Shown here: positions 25,958-34,400 of the stretch, piece after piece
How positions within the stretch are numbered: the stretch's first letter is position 1
Layout of the letters: each line of letters begins with the position of its first letter
Source of the DNA: Pedobacter sp. PLR
GTDB taxonomy: Bacteria; Bacteroidota; Bacteroidia; Sphingobacteriales; Sphingobacteriaceae
Direction: 5' to 3'
Length of the DNA: 64,000 bases
Assembly (NCBI RefSeq): GCF_026239675.1
Contig: NZ_JAPIVQ010000006.1
Coordinates: 62,001-126,000, forward strand
Made by a program: the position numbers and the translations under genes
The notes under the pieces: generated by a model
What the model was told of the DNA's origin: nothing
Seen by the model: the letters and a program-made list of their open reading frames with translations, nothing else
Database searches by the model: none

Positions 25958-26779
25958 CTATTGAGATAAGGTAAAGCTGATTGGAATATTGAACTTCACA
26001 CGAACCGGTTTTCCGTTCTGGATACCCGGAGTCCAACGTGGACTAGCTTTCAATACTCTGATTGCTTCTTCATCAGTACCACCACCAAGTTTTCTTTCAA
26101 CCTTGATGTCAGTTAAGTCTCCGTTTTTCTCTACAACGAAAGAAAGGAATACTTTACCTTGAATGTTATTTTCCTGAGCCATTGGAGGATATCTTACCGC
26201 TTTTTTCAAATAAGCGTAGAATTTATCCATACCTCCAGGGAAACCTGGTTGTGTTTCAATGCTCACGAAGTCATAAACCTTTGTATCTTCAACTACAGCT
26301 GCTTGTTTAGGGCCATCTCCAACAGGACCGGCAATTACAATGTCAGCAGTAGGATCACCTTCAATGGTTTTCTGACCCGGATCCGCTTTCTTCAAATCTT
26401 CGATCTGAACAGGCTCCTTATCAATTACCTCATTATCCGGTTTTACAATCGGAGGAGGGAATTTAATCTGATCCTGTTTTGGCGGCGGTGGTTGTACCGG
26501 CGGCGGTGGAGGGGTATCCGGATTTACCGGTGGCGGTGGTTGAACCGTTACCTCTACCTGTTTTACAATCTCGTCTTCAGGAATACTGCCCTTGATCATA
26601 TTTATAAGTTTCGGGGCTAAAAACGCCACGATATAAATACTGGAGGCAATTAGTAAAGCTTTTGTTGTATTCGAGGCACTAGTACTGCGAAGCTGATATG
26701 CTCCGTAGTTCTTGTTTTTGCCCGCGAAGACCACATCAAGCCATTCCCGTTTCAATAAATCTATTTTAGAACCTAACAT
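25958..26779 (-). CDS. tonB: TonB family energy transducer
   Basis: The 273-residue protein has a cytoplasmic N-terminus (LLKREWLDVVFAGKNKNYGAY) and one transmembrane helix near residues 40-58. A proline-rich periplasmic spacer spans about 77-110. The C-terminal TonB domain runs from about residue 180 (FPGGMDKFYAYLKKAVRYPP) to the end, with the usual QGKVFLSFVVEKNGDLTDIKV strand. It couples the proton-motive force, through ExbB/ExbD, to SusC-type outer-membrane transporters such as those encoded at 47-57 kb. Confidence 0.93.
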   Translation of the reverse strand: MLGSKIDLLKREWLDVVFAGKNKNYGAYQLRSTSASNTTKALLIASSIYIVAFLAPKLINMIKGSIPEDEIVKQVEVTVQPPPPVNPDTPPPPPVQPPPPKQDQIKFPPPIVKPDNEVIDKEPVQIEDLKKADPGQKTIEGDPTADIVIAGPVGDGPKQAAVVEDTKVYDFVSIETQPGFPGGMDKFYAYLKKAVRYPPMAQENNIQGKVFLSFVVEKNGDLTDIKVERKLGGGTDEEAIRVLKASPRWTPGIQNGKPVRVKFNIPISFTLSQ

Positions 26780-26811
26780 AGCTTACTATTTTAATATTAT
26801 TAATTCTTTTA

Positions 26812-27348
26812 TTATAAAATTCCAGCCTGTTTCATGAAATCTTTTTCAGCATCAGTAATGTTCTCATCATCGATTGCAGGAGCGGTTTTGATCTTAGTGA
26901 TCGCCAACTCATCCATAATATCAACGAAGTTCTTGTAGGTAGCTCCTGAGGTAGGTTTGATCACCATTACGATCTGTCTGCCACCAGTAGCATCAGCTAC
27001 TTTCTTTTTATTATCTAATATTGATTTTCTGATATCTGCAAAACTTTCGACATTAGGTTTTGATTTACCAGCTTCTCCCATGTACCAGGCTACTTTATCG
27101 TTTTTACCTAATAAAACAGTCATAGTTTCAGAAGCACGTAATTCATTTTTCTCTTGTGAATTATCGTCTTTATCAGGCTTTGCAATATCCATTGCAATTG
27201 GTTTCGACAGGGAAGTGGTCAACATAAAGAAGGTGATCAGCAAGAAGGCTAAATCTACCATCGCCGTTAAATCGACTTTGGTATTCGCTTTCTTACTCCT
27301 TACTTTTTTGCCTTTTTTCCCCCCGCCGGAGGTATCTAATTCAGCCAT
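26812..27348 (-). CDS. exbD: ExbD/TolR-type biopolymer transport protein (second copy)
   Basis: The 178-residue protein has a basic N-terminus, then the ExbD helix with its proton-carrying aspartate (TKVDLTAMVDLAFLLITFFML, Asp about residue 32). A periplasmic domain follows with ending KPTSGATYKNFVDIMDEL. It lies 10 bases after the first exbD. Tandem exbD genes are typical of this Bacteroidota cluster. It closely resembles the orphan exbD at 33764-34294. Confidence 0.9.
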   Translation of the reverse strand: MAELDTSGGGKKGKKVRSKKANTKVDLTAMVDLAFLLITFFMLTTSLSKPIAMDIAKPDKDDNSQEKNELRASETMTVLLGKNDKVAWYMGEAGKSKPNVESFADIRKSILDNKKKVADATGGRQIVMVIKPTSGATYKNFVDIMDELAITKIKTAPAIDDENITDAEKDFMKQAGIL

Positions 27349-27358
27349 AATATTTTAT

Positions 27359-27973
27359 TTATTGAGCATCGCCTTCGGCAGATGTGATTAAACTAAACTT
27401 GTTAATTTTTTGCTTCTGCAGAATATCAACCACTTTCTTTACCGCAGGATATTCTTCCTTCGCATCACCTTTGATACTGACACGCATTGGCGCATTGTGT
27501 AATTCTGCTACGGCTGTACGTGACTGCATCACCCATTCCGCTAATTGATTGTTTGTAGAATCAGTTGGGATACCTGCATCAATACCAGACTTAGTACGCT
27601 CATCACCGCTCATCATAATGAACTGCTTTAAACTCTGAATCGGTACGCCGAAAGCACCTACTACACCAAAACGCTCTCTTTCTTCCGGAGTGAATTTAAT
27701 GCCGTACTTCTCGCCCATTTTATCAAGGGTAGCCATTTTAATGTCTTTCCCTACGATTTCATAAAACACTTTGCCTTTTCCAATCGACAAAATACCCATG
27801 TCCAAATCCGGAACCTTAAGTTTAAATGTCGATGAAGGGATAGTAACATCCAAAGGATCAGGTTGACGTGCTGTTGCTGTTAAAATAAAGAAAGTAAGCA
27901 ATAGGAAAGATACGTCGCACATGGCGGTCATATCTATCGAAGTACTCTTTCTTTGAACCTTTGCTCTTGGCAT
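27359..27973 (-). CDS. exbD: ExbD/TolR-type biopolymer transport protein (first copy)
   Basis: The 204-residue ExbD family protein has the transmembrane segment IDMTAMCDVSFLLLTFFILTA, with the conserved Asp at about residue 19. Its longer periplasmic region includes an insertion around residues 85-130 (GIKFTPEERERFGVVGAFG). The end, VSIKGDAKEEYPAVKKVVDIL, matches the ExbD C-terminal fold. It forms the proton channel with ExbB directly upstream. Confidence 0.9.
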   Translation of the reverse strand: MPRAKVQRKSTSIDMTAMCDVSFLLLTFFILTATARQPDPLDVTIPSSTFKLKVPDLDMGILSIGKGKVFYEIVGKDIKMATLDKMGEKYGIKFTPEERERFGVVGAFGVPIQSLKQFIMMSGDERTKSGIDAGIPTDSTNNQLAEWVMQSRTAVAELHNAPMRVSIKGDAKEEYPAVKKVVDILQKQKINKFSLITSAEGDAQ

Positions 27974-28059
27974 AATTTTAAAAATTACTTATGTATTTAA
28001 CTAATGATGTTAATTCTTCCGGTTTTCCATAAAAGCCGGTAAAAAAAATACATTATTTT

Positions 28060-28902
28060 TTATTTATGCGTAGAAGCGTAAGTTTGGATGATGCTGAAAC
28101 CTGCTTCATCAATAGCGTAAGTCAATTTATCGATTTTCGAAGTTAAGATGTTGTACATGATAATCGCGAAAGTAGAAGTACCAATACCTGTAGCTGTGTT
28201 AATCAAAGCCTCAGAAATACCAGTTGCTAATGCAGCCTGATCCGGAGCACCAGAGTTAGCTAAACCACCGAAGGCCTTGATCATACCTGTTACTGTTCCT
28301 AATAGACCTGTTAATGTACCTACTGATACTAATGTTGCAATTACAGTTAAATTTTGCTCTAACATTGGCATCTCTAATGTAGTTGCTTCTTCGATATCTT
28401 TTTGGATAGCTAAACATTTTTGATCTGTATCCATGTTTGGCTCAACTTCCATCTCTCTGTATTTTTTCAAACCAGATTTAATTACGTTCGCCACAGAACC
28501 TTGTTGTCTGTCACACTCAGCCATAGCACCTTCGATGTTATTTGAGTTTAAAAGTGATTGTACTTTTTTAACGAAAGCGTCTAAGCTACCTTTACCAGTT
28601 GCTTTACCAATTACGATCATACGCTCAATAGAGAAAACGATAACCATTAAGAACATACCCATTAAGATTGGTACGATAACACCACCTTTGTATGCCATAC
28701 CTGCGTAGTTACCCACTTTTGGCATAGTCTCATGCAAATCCGGATCAGCACCGTCAATAAAGTTATCTCTACTACCCAAGACAAACTTGAAAAGACAAAT
28801 ACCGATAATGATACAGATAGGAATTACTAATGTTGCAAATAAATTTGAAGCAGATGAAGAGCTTTCTTTTTGAACTGTTGTTGGTTTTGGTGCGTTTGCC
28901 AT
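28060..28902 (-). CDS. exbB: MotA/TolQ/ExbB proton channel protein
   Basis: The 280-residue protein has three transmembrane segments: residues about 20-40, a second at about 78-98 (VPILMGMFLMVIVFSIERMIV), and the last two-helix TolQ/ExbB core (TVIATLVSVGTLTGLLGTVTGMIKAF and ISEALINTATGIG). The C-terminal GLLGTVTGMIKAF and TATGIGTSTFAI motifs are diagnostic. It is first in the exbB-exbD-exbD-tonB cluster, with a good promoter about 100 bases upstream. Confidence 0.93.
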   Translation of the reverse strand: MANAPKPTTVQKESSSSASNLFATLVIPICIIIGICLFKFVLGSRDNFIDGADPDLHETMPKVGNYAGMAYKGGVIVPILMGMFLMVIVFSIERMIVIGKATGKGSLDAFVKKVQSLLNSNNIEGAMAECDRQQGSVANVIKSGLKKYREMEVEPNMDTDQKCLAIQKDIEEATTLEMPMLEQNLTVIATLVSVGTLTGLLGTVTGMIKAFGGLANSGAPDQAALATGISEALINTATGIGTSTFAIIMYNILTSKIDKLTYAIDEAGFSIIQTYASTHK

Positions 28903-29002
28903 TGTTTTTTAGTTTTTTAGTTTTTAGTACTCGTGTTTTTTTAAATTTAGATTATTATTCTGTAATACACACAACGATCATTACAAACAATTGTTGCAAG
29001 AA

Positions 29003-29031
29003 CAAATTTATAACTTTGATTTTAATTCCAA
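29003..29031 (-). promoter_or_regulatory. exbB operon promoter (TTG-N18-TAAATTTG)
   Basis: On the minus strand, TTG (29029-29031) is followed by 18 bases and TAAATTTG (29003-29010). Both boxes fit the Bacteroidota consensus. The predicted leader is about 95 bases long and A/T-rich. Confidence 0.7.
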
Positions 29032-29094
29032 ATTAAATAATCGTTAGTTTCTTCCCTTGAACTAAGTTTCCCCCCTGTCCGCATCGGCGTATAT

Positions 29095-29129
29095 TAAAAA
29101 AAGATTGCCCCCTTTCGGAGACAATCTTT
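29095..29129 (-). terminator. pckA rho-independent terminator with GAAA tetraloop
   Basis: On the minus strand, AAAGATTGTCTCC pairs with GGGGGCAATCTTT around a GAAA loop, followed by a run of T residues. It lies 56 bases past the pckA stop codon and just upstream of the exbB promoter. Confidence 0.85.
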
Positions 29130-29184
29130 CACAATTTAAACTAAAATAAAATTGATATGCAAATTTTTGAGCAAAAAAAAAGCT

Positions 29185-30789
29185 TTATGAGGCGTTTTCC
29201 ACAACTTTAGGGAAGGATGCGAGGATTTCAGCGCTCGCAAAAGCTTCAAATTGCTTAAAGTTGGTAATAAACTCCTGTGAAAGCTCATTCGCTTTTTGGT
29301 CATATTTCTTCTGGTCTTCCCAGGTATTTTTCGGTTGTAATATTTCTGATGGAACCCCGGGACAAGCCTCAGGAATCGCCAAACCAAAAACCGGGTCTGC
29401 TTTAAAGTGCTCTTTTTCCAGTTCACCTTTCAAAGCAGCAGTAATCATAGCTCTGGTATACGATAATTTCATTCGTTTACCGACACCATAAGCTCCCCCA
29501 CTCCATCCGGTATTCACCAACCAGACATTCACATTGTGCTCGCGCATTTTAGTGCCCAGCAGCTCCGCATATTTGGTAGGATGCAAAGGCAGAAAAGCCT
29601 TTCCAAAACAAGCCGAGAAAGTAACCTGAGGTTCTGTCACCCCGGCTTCTGTTCCCGCAACCTTTGCGGTATATCCAGAGATAAAATGGAACATCGCCTG
29701 GCCTGGTGTCAACTTAGAAATCGGAGGCAATACTCCGAAAGCATCAGCGGTCAGGAAAAATATGTTTTTAGGTACACCTGCAATAGAAGGCAGGATTGCA
29801 TTGTCAATATAATGAATAGGATAAGCAACCCTCGTATTCTCGGTCTTCTCCACATTGCTGTAATCCACCTCACGGCTACCGGGGAAATAATTGATATTCT
29901 CCAAAAGAGAACCATATTTGATCGCTTTAAAAATCTGAGGCTCCTTTTCTTCCGTCAGGTCTACACATTTCGCGTAACAGCCACCTTCAAAATTGAAGAT
30001 CGTCTCTTTACCCCAGCCATGCTCATCATCCCCGATTAAACCTCTTTCCGGATCTGCAGAGAGCGTAGTTTTGCCCGTACCTGATAAACCGAAGAAAATA
30101 GCCGTATCGCCATCCTTACCTACATTGGCGGAACAGTGCATAGAAAGCGTATTTCTTTGTTGTGGTAAAATGAAGTTTAAAACAGAGAAAATGCCTTTCT
30201 TGATTTCACCCGTATAACCGGAACCACCAATAAGAATCATCTTTTTAGTAAAGTTCAACAGCGAGAAGTTTCCCTGACGGGTACCATCTACTGCCGGATC
30301 TGCTAAAAAGGTTGGTGCTGCAATAATCGTCCATTCCGGACTATCAGGCAATCCTTCCTCGCCAAATCTTAAGAACATGTTATGGGCAAACAAGTTCTGA
30401 TAGGCACTTTCTGTCACCACCCTGATCGTCGTTTTATAACTCTCATCAGCGCAGGCATAAGCATCCCTTACATAGAATTTTTGCTGATTCAGGTGATCAG
30501 TAACCTTTTTAAGAAGCGAATCAAAGTGTTCAGGGCTAAATTTAATGTTGATATCACCCCACCACACCGTGTCTTCTGTCACCTCATCGCAAACAATAAA
30601 TCTGTCTTTTGGAGAACGACCGGTAAATTTACCTGTATCGATTGCCAATGCTCCCGTATCGGCAAGTGTTCCTTCTCCATTTTTTAAGGCCTCTTCAACC
30701 AATTGTGATACATTAAGCTGATAGAGGGCATGATCTGAATTTAAATTCAAATACCCTAAATCCGGCTTAAGCGTAAATGCTCTGCTCAT
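29185..30789 (-). CDS. pckA: Phosphoenolpyruvate carboxykinase (ATP)
   Basis: The 534-residue enzyme converts oxaloacetate and ATP to phosphoenolpyruvate, CO2 and ADP at the start of gluconeogenesis. The ATP-specific signature is clear: GRSPKDRFIV near residue 57, kinase-1a P-loop GLSGTGKTTLSAD at 234-246, then LIGDDEHGW with the metal-binding aspartate, and the terminal NTGWSGGAYGVGKRMKL segment. Length matches bacterial enzymes. It is a monocistronic unit with a terminator and a -7 box of its own. Confidence 0.97.
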   Translation of the reverse strand: MSRAFTLKPDLGYLNLNSDHALYQLNVSQLVEEALKNGEGTLADTGALAIDTGKFTGRSPKDRFIVCDEVTEDTVWWGDINIKFSPEHFDSLLKKVTDHLNQQKFYVRDAYACADESYKTTIRVVTESAYQNLFAHNMFLRFGEEGLPDSPEWTIIAAPTFLADPAVDGTRQGNFSLLNFTKKMILIGGSGYTGEIKKGIFSVLNFILPQQRNTLSMHCSANVGKDGDTAIFFGLSGTGKTTLSADPERGLIGDDEHGWGKETIFNFEGGCYAKCVDLTEEKEPQIFKAIKYGSLLENINYFPGSREVDYSNVEKTENTRVAYPIHYIDNAILPSIAGVPKNIFFLTADAFGVLPPISKLTPGQAMFHFISGYTAKVAGTEAGVTEPQVTFSACFGKAFLPLHPTKYAELLGTKMREHNVNVWLVNTGWSGGAYGVGKRMKLSYTRAMITAALKGELEKEHFKADPVFGLAIPEACPGVPSEILQPKNTWEDQKKYDQKANELSQEFITNFKQFEAFASAEILASFPKVVENAS

Positions 30790-30809
30790 AAATAAATAAG
30801 TTAGTGAGA

Positions 30810-30817
30810 CAAAGTTA
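30810..30817 (-). promoter_or_regulatory. pckA promoter -7 box
   Basis: TAACTTTG on the minus strand matches TAnnTTTG, 20 bases before the pckA start. Upstream at the right distance there is CTGG instead of TTG, so the -33 element is imperfect. Confidence 0.5.
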
Positions 30818-30933
30818 TACAGATAAAAAGGTATTACCAGTGCTTTTCCAGGAAAAAATTTACTTATTGTCGTAGATACACTAACAATAAAACCACTAAA
30901 TATCAGTCCATTACAAATTATGAAGGGCTTTTG

Positions 30934-31287
30934 TTAGCCTCCGGATTTTTTAACTTTATAACCTTCTTTCTGCAAGAGTAACAAGACCTTATCCCTGAAA
31001 TCACCCTGAATCAGGATCTCACCATCTTTTGCTGCACCACCAACTCCACATTTAGACTTCAGCATTTTGGCCAGAGTCTCCAGCGCATCTGTGCTTCCTC
31101 TAAAACCGGTGACTAAAGTTACGCCCTTACCACCACGGTTTTTCCGGTCCAACGTTACCCTAAGGTCCTGCTGATTTGCCGCAATTGGCGCCTCTTCGGC
31201 TACATTGTCCTGCTCATATACAAAAGAAGGATCTGTAGAAAACATTATCCCCCCAAAGTCATTCAATATTTTCTTTTTCTCTTTCAT
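30934..31287 (-). CDS. SUI1/YciH-type translation initiation factor
   Basis: This eIF1-like protein has 117 residues from the ATG at 31287. The C-terminal SUI1 domain has KNRGGKGVTLVTGFRG and KSKCGVGGAAKDGEILIQGD, matching the conserved KxGKxVTxIxG and CGxGGTxKDGxIxxQGD motifs. Bacterial homologues such as E. coli YciH influence fidelity of start-codon selection. An upstream in-frame ATG at 31329 would overlap the lipid-kinase gene by 29 bases, and the residues it adds are not family-like, so I rejected it. Confidence 0.85.
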   Translation of the reverse strand: MKEKKKILNDFGGIMFSTDPSFVYEQDNVAEEAPIAANQQDLRVTLDRKNRGGKGVTLVTGFRGSTDALETLAKMLKSKCGVGGAAKDGEILIQGDFRDKVLLLLQKEGYKVKKSGG

Positions 31288-31300
31288 CGCGCTGTTTAAT

Positions 31301-32209
31301 TTATGAATTGGGAAGCTTTGCTGCTTCATAATCCGGTGTAATGATATTTAAAGATAAGGGCGCCATAGAAATGTTCAGCTCTTTCCCCATAAAATAAGGT
31401 TCACCGTCAATGTGAATGGCATCATTTGCAGCTCTGACAATCCGGATATCCTTTCCCTGAATGATTTCCACCATTGTTGTGTGATCTGCTGTACCACTCA
31501 ACATGTGGTAAGCCAATACCGGAATCTTGAAAAGTGGAAACTTCTTGATGATACACACATCCAGTAAGCCATCCGTGATGGAAGCCTTAGGAGAAATATG
31601 TGCATTGTTACCGTATTGAGAGGAATTTGCCACACTAACCACAAAGGCCGTACGCACATATTCTTTACCATCTATATAAATATGGTAGGTCTGAGGTTTA
31701 TAATTCAGCATTTCCTTCAGACCAAGTTTCAGGTACCCGGACAGTCCCCTCGACTTATTTCCGGCAAACACTGAACTGATATGCGCATCAAAACCCATAC
31801 CGGCCATGTTAAAAAAACACTTGTCGTTAAACCTGCCTGTATCAATTACCCTTACCTTGAAATCATTGATCACCTTAATGGCCTGAACCGTATTCATCGG
31901 GATTTTCAAAAACCTCGACAAGCCGTTTCCAGATCCAAAGGGAAGAATCCCCAGGATCTTATTTTGCTGCATCACCTTCGTTCCGATCTCATTGATTGTT
32001 CCATCCCCACCCACGGCTACAATCACATCGAAATTCTTACTGGCCGCTTCTTCAGCAATTTCTGAGGCATGGCCAACATATTCCGTAAAACTGTAATTCG
32101 CGTTAAACCTGGAACGGTCCAAATGCGCATCGATCAACGCTGGAATTTTCAGCTTGTCCTTTCCTCCCGAAATCGGGTTGATAATAAATAAAATATTCGA
32201 TTTTGACAA
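31301..32209 (-). CDS. Diacylglycerol/sphingosine kinase-type lipid kinase (YegS/DgkB)
   Basis: The 302-residue protein has the DAGK catalytic domain: FIINPISGGKDK at the N-terminus, the nucleotide-binding VAVGGDGTINEIG near residue 66, LGILPFGSGNGLSRF near 90, and IDGEPY near the C-terminus. Enzymes of this group phosphorylate diacylglycerol or related lipids, supporting phospholipid recycling. In Bacteroidota, sphingolipid substrates are also possible. It is transcribed divergently from metK and is followed by the SUI1-type gene. Confidence 0.88.
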   Translation of the reverse strand: MSKSNILFIINPISGGKDKLKIPALIDAHLDRSRFNANYSFTEYVGHASEIAEEAASKNFDVIVAVGGDGTINEIGTKVMQQNKILGILPFGSGNGLSRFLKIPMNTVQAIKVINDFKVRVIDTGRFNDKCFFNMAGMGFDAHISSVFAGNKSRGLSGYLKLGLKEMLNYKPQTYHIYIDGKEYVRTAFVVSVANSSQYGNNAHISPKASITDGLLDVCIIKKFPLFKIPVLAYHMLSGTADHTTMVEIIQGKDIRIVRAANDAIHIDGEPYFMGKELNISMAPLSLNIITPDYEAAKLPNS

Positions 32210-32248
32210 AACAGTGGTTTAAATACGGTACAAAATAATTGATATTTT

Positions 32249-32278
32249 TTGACTATTTGAATATATATAGTAATTTTG
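32249..32278 (+). promoter_or_regulatory. metK promoter (TTG-N19-TAATTTTG)
   Basis: TTG (32249-32251), 19 bases, then TAATTTTG (32271-32278) fits the Bacteroidota consensus exactly. The predicted start near 32284-32286 falls at the 5' edge of the riboswitch aptamer, so the leader begins with the aptamer itself. Confidence 0.8.
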
Positions 32279-32287
32279 CAACATTAA

Positions 32288-32356
32288 AGTGGACTGATTT
32301 GCGATGCTATCATCAAAAATAGCGGGATTGCAACCACGTAAAAAAAAGTGCTAACC
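32288..32356 (+). ncRNA. SAM-II riboswitch upstream of metK
   Basis: The conserved SAM-II landmarks occur in order. P1 is formed by GTGG (32289-32292) and CCAC (32334-32337). CTGATTT follows the 5' arm, GATTGCAA precedes the 3' arm, and an A-rich linker leads to AAGTGCTAA (about 32346-32354), the pseudoknot strand. SAM-II aptamers bind S-adenosylmethionine and shut down methionine/SAM biosynthesis genes, which fits metK downstream. Loop 1 carries an extra hairpin, GCTAT/ATAGC (about 32306-32322). The start codon is 85 bases away, so direct masking of the ribosome site is not obvious. Confidence 0.85.
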
Positions 32357-32441
32357 TTATCATACACTTGAATTTACTGCCTGTATTGCAGGATCAGAGG
32401 CCATTTTACATAATTGTTTATTACAAAATTAATTATTTAAG

Positions 32442-33692
32442 ATGTCATATTTATTTACATCAGAATCTGTTTCCGAAGGTCATCCTGATAAAATCGCAGA
32501 TCAAATCTCCGACGCACTAATTGATAATTTCCTGGCTTTTGACGCAGATTCAAAGGTTGCATGTGAAACGCTTGTTACCACCGGTCAGGTAATTCTTGCT
32601 GGTGAGGTTAAGTCTAAGACTTATCTTGACGTTCAGCAGATTGCCCGTGATGTCATCAAGAAAATTGGTTATACTAAAAGTGAGTACATGTTTGAGGCCA
32701 ACTCATGTGGAATTCTTTCTGCAATTCATGAACAATCACAAGACATCAACCAAGGTGTAGATAGAAGCAGCAAAGAAGAACAAGGTGCAGGTGATCAGGG
32801 TATGATGTTCGGTTATGCAACCAACGAAACTGAAGATTACATGCCTTTAGCGCTGGACCTTTCTCATAAACTATTACAGGAACTTGCTGAGCTAAGACGC
32901 GAAAATAATGAAATCACTTATTTACGCCCTGATGCAAAATCTCAGGTAACCCTTGAATATAATGACAATAACAAACCAGTTCGTATTGATGCCATCGTAA
33001 TTTCAACTCAACATGACGATTTCGACGAAGAAGCAACCATGCTGGCTAAAATCAAATCTGACCTGGTTTCGATCTTAATTCCAAGAATTATTGCTAAATA
33101 CCCTCAATACGCACATTTATTTAATGACGCTATTGAATACCATATCAACCCAACCGGTAAATTCGTAATTGGTGGTCCACATGGTGATACTGGCTTAACA
33201 GGCCGTAAAATCATTGTAGATACTTACGGTGGTAAAGGTGCTCACGGTGGTGGTGCTTTCTCTGGAAAAGACCCAAGTAAAGTAGATAGAAGTGCAGCTT
33301 ATGCGACACGTCATATTGCTAAAAACCTGGTAGCTGCCGGTGTTGCAGAAGAAATCCTTGTTCAGGTAAGTTATGCCATTGGTGTAGCAAAGCCGATGGG
33401 AATTTACATCAACACTTACGGTACAAGTAAAGTAACTAAAACTGACGGTGAGATTGCTTCAATTGTAGAAGGCTTATTCGACATGCGCCCTTACTTTATT
33501 GAGCAACGCCTGAAATTAAGAAACCCTATTTATAGCGAAACTGCTGCTTACGGCCACATGGGTCGTAAAAATGAAACCGTTACTAAAACTTTCAAAACTC
33601 CTTATGGAGAAGAAAAAACAGTAACTGTTGAATTGTTTACCTGGGAGAAACTAGATTTCGTAGATCAGGTGAAAGCTGCTTTCTCTTTGTAG
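32442..33692 (+). CDS. metK: S-adenosylmethionine synthetase
   Basis: The 416-residue enzyme makes S-adenosylmethionine from methionine and ATP. The N-terminal [15 protein letters not shown] (residues 11-25) carries the ATP- and metal-binding histidine and aspartate. [12 protein letters not shown] lies near residue 123, and the phosphate loop [19 protein letters not shown] near 270. Length is within the bacterial range. It is controlled by a SAM-II riboswitch and ended by a strong terminator, indicating feedback by its product. Confidence 0.98.
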   Translation: MSYLFTSESVSEGHPDKIADQISDALIDNFLAFDADSKVACETLVTTGQVILAGEVKSKTYLDVQQIARDVIKKIGYTKSEYMFEANSCGILSAIHEQSQDINQGVDRSSKEEQGAGDQGMMFGYATNETEDYMPLALDLSHKLLQELAELRRENNEITYLRPDAKSQVTLEYNDNNKPVRIDAIVISTQHDDFDEEATMLAKIKSDLVSILIPRIIAKYPQYAHLFNDAIEYHINPTGKFVIGGPHGDTGLTGRKIIVDTYGGKGAHGGGAFSGKDPSKVDRSAAYATRHIAKNLVAAGVAEEILVQVSYAIGVAKPMGIYINTYGTSKVTKTDGEIASIVEGLFDMRPYFIEQRLKLRNPIYSETAAYGHMGRKNETVTKTFKTPYGEEKTVTVELFTWEKLDFVDQVKAAFSL

Positions 33693-33710
33693 AACGATAA
33701 AAATCAGCAT

Positions 33711-33750
33711 AAAAAAAGGCGCTATCCCATCCGGATAGTGCCTTTTTTTT
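33711..33750. terminator. Bidirectional terminator between metK and orphan exbD
   Basis: GGCGCTATCC (33718-33727) pairs with GGATAGTGCC (33733-33742) with one G-T wobble. An A-run flanks it on the left and eight T residues on the right. It serves metK on the + strand and could also end the exbD gene arriving on the minus strand (stop at 33764). Confidence 0.9.
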
Positions 33751-33763
33751 CGATCAGCCTATC

Positions 33764-34294
33764 TTACAACAAGCCCAGACTTTTCAGGGAGGCCAGTTCT
33801 GGTTCCAGCAAAGAATCATCATCCACCAAAAAAGATTTTACTGCGGCAATATTCATCTCATCCAGAGCATCCACAAAATTCTTATAGCTGGATGCGGCTG
33901 TTGGCTTGATGATGACCACCATAAACTTAGCCGGATCATTGCTATGGATTTCCGCGATGGCCTTCTTATTCTCCGCCAACACCTGATTTATCCCTTCAAA
34001 ATTGCTTTGCACTGCGGTTGATTTCCCCGGCTCTCCGCGGTACCAAACCACCTGATTTTCCTTTCCAAGGATTAATGTAACCGTTCTTGAAGCCGGATAC
34101 GGCTGATCAGGAATGTCAATAACCGGCTTCGCCAGATCCATTGCCAGGGGTCTGGACAAAGAGGTAGTCAGCATAAAAAAGGTAATCAACAGAAAGGCCA
34201 GATCAACCATTGCAGTCAGATCTACAGCGGGAACAGCTTTGCGGCTCCTGGCGTTTCCGGGCCGGCCATTTTGGGAGAGGTTTAAGGTTGCCAT
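33764..34294 (-). CDS. exbD: Orphan ExbD family protein
   Basis: This 176-residue ExbD is closely similar to the second exbD of the TonB cluster: both share VDLTAMVDLAFLLITFFMLTTSLS and a SYKNFVDALDEM-like C-terminal segment. The proton-pathway aspartate is conserved. No exbB or tonB gene is adjacent; neighbours are metK (convergent) and a small conserved gene (divergent). It probably works with the ExbB encoded at 28060-28902 or one elsewhere. It looks like a duplicated and relocated paralogue. Confidence 0.88.
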   Translation of the reverse strand: MATLNLSQNGRPGNARSRKAVPAVDLTAMVDLAFLLITFFMLTTSLSRPLAMDLAKPVIDIPDQPYPASRTVTLILGKENQVVWYRGEPGKSTAVQSNFEGINQVLAENKKAIAEIHSNDPAKFMVVIIKPTAASSYKNFVDALDEMNIAAVKSFLVDDDSLLEPELASLKSLGLL

Positions 34295-34400
34295 ATGGAA
34301 TAGTTTTTTTTATTAAGGATGACAAAGCCTCCCCGATTGCATAAAGAGAAAACCATTTTGGCAAAAAAATGTTAATTACTACAAACAACCAACAATCATT

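Noticed and set aside
26440..26545. Repetitive GGCGGTGG-type tract, considered as a tandem repeat or CRISPR-like array
   Set aside because: It encodes the proline-rich spacer of TonB and has no regular repeat-spacer structure.
26159..26620. 153-codon ORF opposite tonB, with Arg/Trp-rich repeats
   Set aside because: The repeats are the antisense of the TonB proline-rich spacer.
29536..30039. 167-codon ORF opposite pckA
   Set aside because: It lies wholly inside the well-conserved pckA gene on the other strand and has no family-like sequence.
31288..31329. Upstream start for the SUI1-type gene
   Set aside because: It would overlap the lipid-kinase gene and add 14 residues without family character.
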